Assembly: GCF_000005505.3 (NCBI RefSeq)
Contig: NC_016132.3
Coordinates: forward strand, 46,328,914-46,392,913
Length of the DNA: 64,000 nt
DNA from: Brachypodium distachyon
Lineage: Eukaryota; Streptophyta; Magnoliopsida; Poales; Poaceae
Reading direction: 5' to 3'
Below are positions 22,539 to 31,406 of the stretch, piece after piece. Within the stretch, counting starts at the first letter, position 1. Each line of letters begins with the position of its first letter. The notes beneath the pieces are model-generated. The model worked only from the letters and a program-made list of their open reading frames with translations, searched no databases and was not told the origin of the DNA. The position numbers and the translations under genes were made by a program.

Positions 22539-24923
22539 TCAATATGAATAGGCGGGATGGTCTTCTTCTTCACCATCGTATGACCTGAGAGCCTTGAAAA
22601 TTTCATCCATTGTTGGCCTCTTGCTTCTGTCTCCAAGGCATGAAACAGCTATCGTCACCATTGCGATGGCCTGCTCTGGGTCGAATTGCCCGTGTAGTCT
22701 GGCGTCCACAAGATCAGTGATACTCTCTGTAGCCAGAATCTGTTTGGCCTCCTGGATAAACTCTGGAAACTCCACTTGTCTTCCGTTGAAAATTACACCA
22801 CTTGAAACCCTAGTTCCAGTCACAATCTCTAGAAGCACAACTCCATAGCTGTAAACATCAACCTTTGCATTGATCGGCATATTCAATGCCCATTCTGGTG
22901 CCATGTAGCCCATTGTGCCTCTCATATGAGTGAAATTGAAACTAGTGTTATCTCGCTTTGCAAGCTTGGCTAGTCCGAAATCTGCTATTTTGGCATTAAA
23001 ATCTCGAGTCAGGAGTATGTTTTCTGGCTTCACGTCACAATGGACAATCCACTCGAGGCATTCATGATGAAGATAAGCAAGACCCCTTGCTGTGCCCAAG
23101 GCGATCTTGTACCTCTGGCTCCAACTGAGTAGACTTTCAGCACTTCTCTCACCAAAGAGGTACTTGTCCAATGACTCATTCTCCACATACTCATATACTA
23201 ATAGTCTGTGTGTCCCTTCTGAGCAAAACCCCCTCATCCTGACCAAATTTATGTGATTGACCCTTCCAATTAGAGTCACTTCTGCCCAGAATTCCTCCTC
23301 TCCTTGGTGAACATTTGTAAGCTTCTTTATGGCCACTATTTTCTTATCTTCAAGTACTCCTCTATACACAATGCCAGCGCCCCCTCTCCCAATCTCTTCC
23401 TTGAACTTTCCAGTTGCTTCCCTCAATTCTCTGTATGAAAACCGCCTGAACTGGTTTGTTATCATCCTATATCCATCCTCCATTGACTTGGGCATGTTAT
23501 TCTTTTTGAAAAAAAGATACCAGCCAGTCACAATAACAAGCAGCTCTAGAGATCCCAATATTGCAGTGAAGACATAAAAGTATATCCACTTTATGTTGTC
23601 CTTCTTCAGTCCATACATAGTTGCCGATCCTAGCATGATGTCAGACCCATTGGGTCTGCAAGTTAGGCTTTCTTGTTTGGGGATTGATGCTGAACTATTG
23701 AAACTATTTGGTACTTTCATGTAGTTATCTCCACTGAAATATGGGTACACCTGACCATTGTAGAGCAAGTCTTTGGTGTAGCACCAACCATCCCCACCCT
23801 TGTATGTGAACGATATGCATGATCTGCTGTTCAGGCAAATGTTCCAACATGCTTGAAATGAGATGGATTGATTAGAGCCCAGATCAAAGCCATAGAAGTC
23901 TGCATGAGGTTGCTTAACAAATGTGAAGTCCTGGTATGGTTGGTTGCTGCCAAATGTGAATGTCGTTTTGCATCCTTTTTTCCAATCTGTTGGATCAACC
24001 ATCACATGTTCTGGAGGACATCTACATTTAAGGCCTTCTGAGTAATCACAAAGTCCATTCTTACCGCACAATCCGTGCACATAGCACATCTGTATTACAG
24101 CCTGCCCTGTAACCACCCAGTTCCCTGTTGATGCATTCAAGCTGTACAATCTGAAATTGCCATCATAATCCATTGTAATCCTCCTTTTGATCCCAGGACC
24201 TGAATCCGAAGCTTCTATTTTAAACCCATCACTTGACACAAAATTACCTCTGTCATCGAGGAATGCTACCCTGGTGCTGTTGTATCTATTGCGTCCATTT
24301 GTTAGTGCATTGTAATCTGGACTAGGCCAGTAGATGCTTGTAATCTCTGGGCCATCATACAGCAGTCGCAGGACATTGTCGTTGTCAAAATAGAGGTGAT
24401 GGTAGCCAGAGACTAACCTTGTGTCTTTCTTCAGGTTCTGCCAAGGGAGCAAGGTGTCTGTTGGTGAATGAAAGCTCTGCCACACAATATTATTGCCGAA
24501 ATCTTTGATAACAAGGTTGCCGGTGTCGAGGAGGGAAACAGTTGTGGGCTTGCCTGAAGATGTCTTGCTTTCCCATACCGTCGAGCCATTGGTATCTGTC
24601 AGGACCAGGTTTCCATCCTGGTTCAGCGATATCCTGGAGCCGTAAAGGTTCACTGGGGAGTAGTAGCCATTCACCGCGGAGTAGGGATTCGCTGTCCAGA
24701 CGACGGTTTTCACGGCGGTGTACCAGATGGAGAAGGTGAAAGCGTTTGCTCCAACTTGATGGAAACCACAAGAGAAGGTGGTATCTGATGAGAGGAGGAA
24801 TATTCTGTCATGATCCTCCGCTCTTATGTGCGAGCCAGTGGTCATGGTCTGCCATGGGGAAGCACAAGAGCAAAACTGGAAGGATAGTGATGAAAGAAGC
24901 GCTAGAAAGAGCAGCGCAGCCAT
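22539..24923 (-). CDS. S-domain (G-type lectin) receptor-like kinase, ZmPK1-like, non-RD
   Basis: One uninterrupted frame of 794 residues. A signal peptide (1-21) precedes a bulb-type mannose-binding lectin domain (about 40-170). An S-locus glycoprotein region follows, then an EGF-like cysteine cluster (about 280-318, CYVHGLCGKNGLC) and a PAN/apple region (about 335-405). The transmembrane helix is at about 446-472. The kinase domain (about 511-785) has glycine loop GRGGAGIVYRG, K533, HCD at 628-630, DFG at 648-650 and APE at 675-677. The catalytic loop has Cys where RD kinases have Arg, so it is a non-RD kinase; the catalytic Asp and Lys are present, so activity is expected. The family acts as plasma-membrane receptors, often in defence; the ligand is unknown. 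The gene is intronless, as is common for this clade. Its closest relative here is the receptor kinase at 48837-51329, on the same strand but far more GC-rich. Confidence 0.95.
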   Translation of the reverse strand: MAALLFLALLSSLSFQFCSCASPWQTMTTGSHIRAEDHDRIFLLSSDTTFSCGFHQVGANAFTFSIWYTAVKTVVWTANPYSAVNGYYSPVNLYGSRISLNQDGNLVLTDTNGSTVWESKTSSGKPTTVSLLDTGNLVIKDFGNNIVWQSFHSPTDTLLPWQNLKKDTRLVSGYHHLYFDNDNVLRLLYDGPEITSIYWPSPDYNALTNGRNRYNSTRVAFLDDRGNFVSSDGFKIEASDSGPGIKRRITMDYDGNFRLYSLNASTGNWVVTGQAVIQMCYVHGLCGKNGLCDYSEGLKCRCPPEHVMVDPTDWKKGCKTTFTFGSNQPYQDFTFVKQPHADFYGFDLGSNQSISFQACWNICLNSRSCISFTYKGGDGWCYTKDLLYNGQVYPYFSGDNYMKVPNSFNSSASIPKQESLTCRPNGSDIMLGSATMYGLKKDNIKWIYFYVFTAILGSLELLVIVTGWYLFFKKNNMPKSMEDGYRMITNQFRRFSYRELREATGKFKEEIGRGGAGIVYRGVLEDKKIVAIKKLTNVHQGEEEFWAEVTLIGRVNHINLVRMRGFCSEGTHRLLVYEYVENESLDKYLFGERSAESLLSWSQRYKIALGTARGLAYLHHECLEWIVHCDVKPENILLTRDFNAKIADFGLAKLAKRDNTSFNFTHMRGTMGYMAPEWALNMPINAKVDVYSYGVVLLEIVTGTRVSSGVIFNGRQVEFPEFIQEAKQILATESITDLVDARLHGQFDPEQAIAMVTIAVSCLGDRSKRPTMDEIFKALRSYDGEEEDHPAYSY

Positions 24924-26485
24924 TTTTCTCCTTTCGAGGAAGTTCTGCTTGGCTATGGAGGCGTAGGGAGAGGTATGGTAGAATTAGGTTGCTTTGCTGC
25001 TTGATTAGATGACGATGTGCATTAGCACATAGACCAAACATGGATGCTGACTTGAACTATTGAAAAGTAGGCTGAGAAGGCAAAATCTGTATACGGACCA
25101 GAGTGTACACATTGTATTGCCATAAGATAATTAGTTTGCATGATGTCAGCTGACGGAACATTTGCATTTCCTTGTGTGCAAAGAGGGACTACAGGATAAC
25201 AGGTAACCAAAAGTATCCTTTTCCCCTTTCACAAAAAAAAACCCTCTTCCAGCTTCTATTTTGTGCCACAACCAGGTGGTTATTCTTGTATTCTTCTTTC
25301 ATGTTAAAACGATAGTTATGTCAAATGATCTTTGAGCGTTTAAGTGCCAGTTAACATTTACAAAAGAATACATAAAGGAGGGATCAACCAAAATTAGTAT
25401 TACCCCCGTCTTGACGTCCTAGAAAGTATCTCAAACTTCTCATACTTTGTCACATATGGAAGACTAGAAATACGAACAAGTACTGGACTACTGTTGGGGA
25501 TAACTAAAACTACCGAGTAGTACTGATGTAGCAATATACTGTATCATGGCTGCTCATCTAACGATAGAATATGTGCTCGTGGAATTTTAATAACTGGTAA
25601 GTTTCAAGAATCTTATCCGCTTGATGTGACTAGAAGCGCTTCGTTTTCAATCCAAGTTATTTTCTTCGGTGAAAGAAACCACGATTTCAATCCGAACTAT
25701 GGACGGCGTTGAAAGGGTAAATCACATGCATTCTTGGACTTGTCTACTTAATTCCTACAAATGTGCTGTAGTCTCTGATTGCATAATTTTTCTATTTCAT
25801 ATATAAATTCACGTTACTTAATTGGGGGCGGATGAGGTATATAATTCTAATGTTTGCTTCGGCGTTTGAATTTTGCGTAATGTGTCCAGATATTTTCCTT
25901 CGTAGTATCGTCTACAATACCTGAAATTTTTCGTTTCGCAGTCCGCAGTCGTATCAAACATTAAAGATGCTAATACTAGTTTGGACGTGTCATGGTTATA
26001 GTATCTTTATTGACTTGGCCTACCAGCTAGTACTAGTTCGGCCCACCCGACGACTTGCATTTTAGTTTGTCATTTATTCCTTCGCTGAATGTTTTAACAT
26101 CCTTTCCATGTCGATGTGCCATCATCTTTACCTTAGTGGGCATCTTGGCAGGAACCGGCATCTCTGGATTTGACCTCGAGTCATGGACGTTCACATGGAG
26201 TATCTTTTGTCTAGTGTAAGACTAGTCACCGCGGAAGGCAAGGAAGCACGCGGTATCAATATCGGTAGTAGTTATTTCCCGAAAAGGATGTACCCACAGG
26301 TTTAGACTAAGGTTAGTCGTATGTAATGTATCCGTTTGCTTCCGTATTGATTGGTCCCCTGGTTTATTTTTGTATAGAGTCGGTATGCACTTGGTTTTTC
26401 CCCCTTGAAAACCAAGGATCTAGGATCTTCATTAAACAATCTCAACACTAGAGAAACCCCCTTTCAAAAACAAGAAAATTAACTA
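24924..26485. other. Upstream region of the first receptor-kinase gene
   Basis: This is the promoter side of the minus-strand kinase gene. No further gene or clear mobile element is recognised, and no TATA box stands out. Confidence 0.35.
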
Positions 26486-26609
26486 TTTCTTCCGTTCAAC
26501 AAAAGATGTCTTAAATTTATCAAAATTTGAATGTATCTAGACATGACTTAGTGTATAGATGCATTCAAATTTGGTTAAAGTTGAGACATTCTTTGTTGGA
26601 CGGAGGAAG
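26486..26609. mobile_element. Stowaway MITE
   Basis: A 124-bp element with ends TTTCTTCCGTTCAACAAA and the near-complement of CTTCCTCCGTCCAACAAA, flanked by TA. It belongs to the same subtype as 47524-47647, sharing the interior pattern ATGCATTCAAATTTGG. Confidence 0.85.
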
Positions 26610-26737
26610 TATGTCTGTTTTAAGAAATTTTCAGCCATTTTCACTAGCATGAGTTGACGATAGCAGCTTTGCAATCAAAGACAACTTAGGTGTTGTTGCC
26701 CGCAGACGGAGAGTCATCAAAATGAGAACACCCCTGT

Positions 26738-26763
26738 CCCCCCCCCCCCCCCCCCCCCCCCCC
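26738..26763. repeat. Poly-C tract
   Basis: Twenty-six consecutive C residues are read here, directly upstream of a hAT-type MITE. The true length may differ, because such runs are error-prone in sequencing. Confidence 0.9.
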
Positions 26764-26808
26764 ACACAGCAAAGCCCGTGCGGCTGCAGCGGCGGCAGGG
26801 GCTGCTTT

Positions 26809-26953
26809 CAGGGCGGACCCAGTGCAAAAGATGACTGGGAGCACTCTTAAGAAAACTTAGCCAAAACTAGATAATATCAGGAAGAATGGGAGCCTTTTAA
26901 CAAACTGAGTGGGGCTTTAAAGGTAAAAACATTGTGCTCTGGATCCGCCGCTG
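26809..26953. mobile_element. Miniature hAT element
   Basis: The 145-bp element starts CAGGGCGGACCCAG and ends CTGGATCCGCCGCTG. These are imperfect inverted ends resembling those of the larger hAT element in the ATPase intron. The 8-bp flanks GCTGCTTT (26801-26808) and CCTGCTTT (26954-26961) match at seven of eight bases. Confidence 0.78.
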
Positions 26954-27296
26954 CCTGCTTTGGCTTCGCTGGTAGCGGTCGGTGTGGCAGTTGCCTTCGG
27001 ATCCGTGGCTTCCTGGCTGCGGTGGCCGGCCATGTCTGCATCCTAGCGACGGCGAGGTCTGCTTCGACCGGCTATGTCTGCTTCCTGCCTTCCTGGAGGC
27101 GTGTGGCAGATCCTGGCGGCGGGCAGCCTGTTGGCCGTGTCCTGGCGATGGCGTTGTGGCAGATCCGCGACATTGGGGCGTCTAACTCCCCTGCCGCTTG
27201 GCTCCCCTAGGGCTGCGACAGGTTGGATCCTGGCGAGGCAGCATGAGAGGCGAGATGCTCTCCGGTCCTCGCCGAGAGTACCGTTCCCATCTCCCT
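26954..27296. other. GC-rich stretch upstream of the LINE relic
   Basis: A GC-rich stretch with repeated GGC/TGTGGCAG motifs and overlapping frames on the plus strand. No domain is recognisable. It may be an upstream part of the LINE insertion or unrelated debris. Confidence 0.35.
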
Positions 27297-27760
27297 ATAT
27301 ATTTGCTTTTAAACGGCAAGCAACGGTTGCTGAGGTTATGAGCGAAGGTCCTCCTATTATTGCTTTTAGGAGGGCAATTATTGGTGCGTGGCTGATTACA
27401 TGGGCGGAGCTGTGCGGTTTTCTAGTTTCGATGCACTTGCTAGACCAACCTAATTTGCTTTAGTGGGTTTTGTCCACGCCTGGTTTGTTTTTTGTGAAAT
27501 ATTTTTATCGTCCTCTCATTAATTCCAACGGTAAGTTCCGTAATAAAGTTATTTGGAAGCTGAAGGTGCCTCTTAAGATTAAAATTCTTGCTTGGTTTTT
27601 ATGTCGATGGATAGTCCTCACTAAGGATAATCTAGCAAAAAGGAACTGAAATGTTGCAGAAAATATGTCTTCTGTGATCAAAGAGAGGCAATTCAACATT
27701 TGTGTTTGGAATCTCCCATGTCGCGCTTGGTGGGGAGAGCTTCCTTTGTGACATTTAGTT
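27297..27760 (+). pseudogene. LINE ORF2 fragment with reverse-transcriptase zinc-binding region
   Basis: Plus-strand frames show an ATVAEVMSEGPPIIAFRRAI stretch and then, after a TAG stop, KVIWKLKVPLKIKILAWFL and IVLTKDNLAKRN. These are typical of the zf-RVT region near the end of plant LINE polyproteins. A stop and a frame change near 27650 break the frame, after which a CXXC-like YVFCDQREAIQHLCLE stretch continues. It is a dead 3' fragment without the catalytic reverse transcriptase. Confidence 0.78.
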
Positions 27761-27817
27761 ACCGATCGTGATGGCCGTCGTAAATATAAACGGTAAGTAA
27801 GGTCCCATGAGGAGTCG

Positions 27818-27919
27818 AAGAACATGTGTGCCAATGAAGAAGATAAATAATTGTGGCCGTCGGCGATAAAGAACATGTGTGCAAATGAAGAAGATAAATA
27901 ATTGTGGCCGTCGGCTATC
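27818..27919. repeat. 51-bp tandem duplication
   Basis: Two adjacent copies of AAGAACATGTGTGC..GAAGAAGATAAATAATTGTGGCCGTCGGC differ at very few positions. No function is apparent. Confidence 0.85.
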
Positions 27920-28018
27920 GCCACCGGCCCACGACAATGAGGAAAGAGAGGAAGTGAGGCATAGGGTTGTTTTTAGGAGCCTAGTGCCGCCGTGATGCAG
28001 AGCGAACGAGACACTTCC

Positions 28019-28616
28019 AGGGTGTTTGGTAGCCCAGCCCGCATCAGATTTGCACCCGCAATGCAAATATAAGGTTGTTTGGTTTCTTGGGCCGTGATAG
28101 GTGGTTGCAGCCCGGCTGCAAAAAAAGGGCCTCTCAGCCTGCAGCCCGTGTACGCCCGTTCTGGCTGTTTTTTTCGTGCACGCAGAGGGGATCGAGATCT
28201 CATTCGCTCCGAACTCGTCGTCCGCACGCAGCCGGCCGCTCGCCGGCCAAGCGCCGCCCTCGGGCACCTGACGTCCGTGTAGTGCTGCCCTCTCGCCGCC
28301 CTCGTGCCTCCGGTCATCCGCGTGCAGGCCTCGCGTCGTCCAGCGGCCACCTGCCACCCTCGCGTTCGGCGGCCGCGCGCCGCCCTCGCTGTCCACTAAA
28401 CGCATGGCGCCCGTCGCCGTCGTCCGGTCGCTCACTGTCTACCCATATTCTCGTCGTCCACACCGCCGTCGTTCAGTCCTCTTCCTCCACTTGCGGCTGC
28501 AGCTCCAAGAACCAAACAGCGGGCTGCAGCTCGGAAATGCACCAGGGAGCTTGCAGCCTGGCTGCTGCACCCTCCGTGCCGTGCGAGCTGTAGGCATGAG
28601 GGCAACCAAACACCCC
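28019..28616. mobile_element. Long fold-back element with a GC-rich core
   Basis: Ends AGGGTGTTTGGTAGCCC and GGGCAACCAAACACCCC are inverted copies. They are followed inward by matching TGCAGCCCGGCTGCA-type stretches near both ends. CTTCC flanks both sides (28014-28018 and 28617-28621) as a possible 5-bp target duplication. The 598-bp element has a GC-rich core with open frames on both strands, including 172 codons on the plus strand, none with a domain. It may be a MITE that picked up foreign DNA. Superfamily uncertain. Confidence 0.7.
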
Positions 28617-28621
28617 CTTCC

Positions 28622-29585
28622 TTACTAGGACTTGTGATTATTGAGTTTTGCGTCTTCGTCCTCCCTGTCGCCTTGTTTGGCACCTATTTTTTTTAGGTTC
28701 TTTTTAGTGTTTTATCTCTAGTGTTCGGGGTAAAACCACCCTTGTCACGTGCTATTGTTTTATCTTGTGTTTGGGACACAGCGCTCGCATTTCAACATAA
28801 AACAAGTGAGATATAGTACCCGGCCACAATGCAAGGGAATAGAGCTCGTATTTTTACATATCGCATCTAGTAAAATAGGACAACGTAATGAAAATAAAAC
28901 AAGAACATCACAGGTTTTGATCATTGTGCTTTTTCGGGTAATTCCATGAAAAATAAACTACTCCGTACTTGGCAAAGTACCCGATTACAAAAAATAGATA
29001 TCAAGAATAGGCAAACAATGCATTAGTAAAGGCAAGTCTCAAACTGTAGCTCAAATTATAGTATCTAGAAACCTGAAGACCCAAACCACAAATAATACAA
29101 GAGAACCCACGCATAATCAAGAATTAGAAACCTGAAGACTCGTTCGCTTAATCAGCAGTATGTACATGCAACTCTCAAACACTAGCTCAAGGTTATGGTA
29201 TCAAGAAACCATTCATCTCCAAGAGAACCCACACCCAATCAAGAACTAGAACTAAAACTATAAAAATAGTTAGGACCGGACTATGTGCCAGCCGTATGGC
29301 ATTTATCATAGCCAACGTACACTTCCCGCGCGCGAGATCCTTCCCCGGTCCGTTCGGTCAGTCCGAGCGCGCAGCACCCGCGCACCTCCTGTTTCTCTTT
29401 TTCCCACCCATGCATGCACGTAGAAGTGAGAGGGGGCTGCAGCATCAACACGTGCATTCAAAATTATCTAGAAAATTTAAAAGGTTGTGTAGCTCGAACC
29501 GTGTATCCAATCAATAATCTGTTTTCATAGTTGACTTCGTGTCGGCGAGGGCTTCAAACAAGATCCCGGTTGGATATGTTTCGTT
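28622..29585. other. Intergenic DNA, no gene recognised
   Basis: Nothing coding is supported. A stretch with 'aagaacccacgcataatcaagaa' and 'gaaacctgaagac' motifs occurs twice in diverged form between about 29060 and 29260. Confidence 0.35.
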
Positions 29586-29589
29586 GACT

Positions 29590-30230
29590 TTTTTTTCAGC
29601 TCAAAGTTATCAACCATAAGCATGTGAGTTACCAGACCTATTAACGATAAGTTACCAAATTTCAACCTACACTAGGGTTTGCTTTTAATGTTTTTTCTAG
29701 AGCTCCAAAGTTATCAACCAGCAATAGCTGAGTTATCAGCGTATTCACGATTAATGCTATATCTATCTAGACATGTTTTGGCTTTTTTTTCAATATTAAA
29801 AGTTACCAACCAATACTATGTGAATTACCGCGTCATTCATGATTGTTTCGATGCTGCATCTAACTAGACATGTTTTGGTTCCTAAGCTAACCACCAATGC
29901 TATGTGAGTTACCGGACTATTCGCAATAGAGTTACAAGCTTGGAAACCAATCTCACTTTATTAGTTTCTGATATCTTTTTTCAAAATCAAGTTACCAATT
30001 AGTAACAGTATGAGTTATCATACTATGCACAAGTAGTTATCAACATCAAGATTAGAACTCAATAGATCTCAATTGGTTATGTTTTGAAGACGTTTTCTTA
30101 AGCTTAAAAGTTATCAGGCAGCTGATACATGAGTTACCGTACTATTCAAAAAAATAGTTACCAACTACAAACCTACGAGCAGTAAGATGTAGAGTTAATG
30201 GGTTAGGGTATTCACAAGTAGTATCAGCTT
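29590..30230. repeat. Diverged array of GTTATCAACC / GTGAGTTACC units
   Basis: Five or six diverged units of about 110-130 bases recur. Each has AAGTTATCAACC(A/T) followed by ATGTGAGTTACC and a TATTCACGA-like stretch, and several also carry CTAGACATGTTTTGG. It leads straight into the regular array at 30300-31205 and probably belongs to the same repeat. Confidence 0.6.
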
Positions 30231-30299
30231 CAACACTAAGATAAAACTTATGTATTTCTAGGCAAATACTATGTCGAGGAACTACATCAGCTTCAACTA

Positions 30300-31205
30300 G
30301 ATTTTATCTCGAACAATGGAGTAACTATATCGATATTGAGATGGTGAACGGTGACTTGGACAGCCGGGTAACTACATTGGCATCATGATGATAATTTAAC
30401 ATGAACAATTGTATAGCTACATGGTGCAATGATGATAATTTTAACATGAACAACCGGATAACTACATTGGAGCCATCATGATAACTTTAACATTAACAGC
30501 CGGGTAACTGCATTGGTGCCATGGTGAACTACACCGGTGCCACGACGAACTCAAACATAAACAAACAGAAAACTACATCGGTGACATGATGATAACTTTA
30601 ATATGAAGATCTAGATAACTACATTGGCGTCATGATGATAACTTAATATGAACAACTGGATAACTACATCGGTGCCATGATGACAACTTTAAGATGAACA
30701 ACCGGATAACTACATTGATGCCATGATGATAACTTTGACATGAACAACCGGATAAGTACATTTGTGCCATGATCATAACTTTGACATGAACAACCGGATA
30801 ACTACATTGGTGCCATGATGATAACTTTCACATTAACAGTCGGGTAACTGCATCGGTGCCATGGTGAACTACACCGGTGCCACGGCGAACTCAAACATTG
30901 ACAACCGATCGAGTAACTACATCGGCGTCATGGTGATAACCTTAACATGGATAGGTCGGTAAATACACCGGTCCCATGGTGAGAATTTTAACATGGAAGT
31001 TGAATAAATGTTTTAGTACTACTGTGAGTACTAGGATGCATGTGGTTATTATAGCCCGAGCAGGTGGGTAATTCCATCAATGCCATGGTGGTGGTCACTG
31101 TGACTTGAACACCTGGATAACTACATCAGTGACATGGTAATGACTATAACCTAAACTGTTGGGTAACTACGTCAATGTCATGGCGGTAACTATAACTATT
31201 CGTCT
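30300..31205. repeat. Tandem array of about 46-bp GGATAACTACATTGGTGCCATG units
   Basis: About 19 units are countable by their TAACTACAT-like core; the consensus includes CATGAACAACCGGATAACTA and TTGGTGCCATGATGATAACT. Some units are shortened (GTGAACTACACCGG). A longer block starting CATTAACAG(C/T)CGGGTAACTGCAT at 30491 recurs at 30831, giving a higher-order period of 340 bases. There is no open frame across it. It ends just upstream of the phosphatase pseudogene. Confidence 0.88.
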
Positions 31206-31406
31206 CAAAATAGAGTAGCATAAGTCAATGCATCAAACAACATGTATCTCATTGAATATTCATCACAGAGATTGGAAGTGCATGGTTGATGAGTAAGGCA
31301 ATGAAGAGGAGATGCCACGGATCAACCACTCACTGCAACTACAAGAATAAATCTTGTATCCCCCTTCAGATTTCTACTAGAGAAATCTAGAGGGCTAGAC
31401 GAGCAT

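Noticed and set aside
28075..28593. 172-codon frame in the fold-back element as a gene
   Set aside because: It lies within a mobile element, is Arg/Ser/Pro-rich because of GC content, and has no recognisable domain.
31333..31345. Possible CACTA transposon end (CAACTACAAGAATAA) beside the tandem array
   Set aside because: The first bases do not match CACTACAAGAAA and no matching end or 3-bp target duplication was found.
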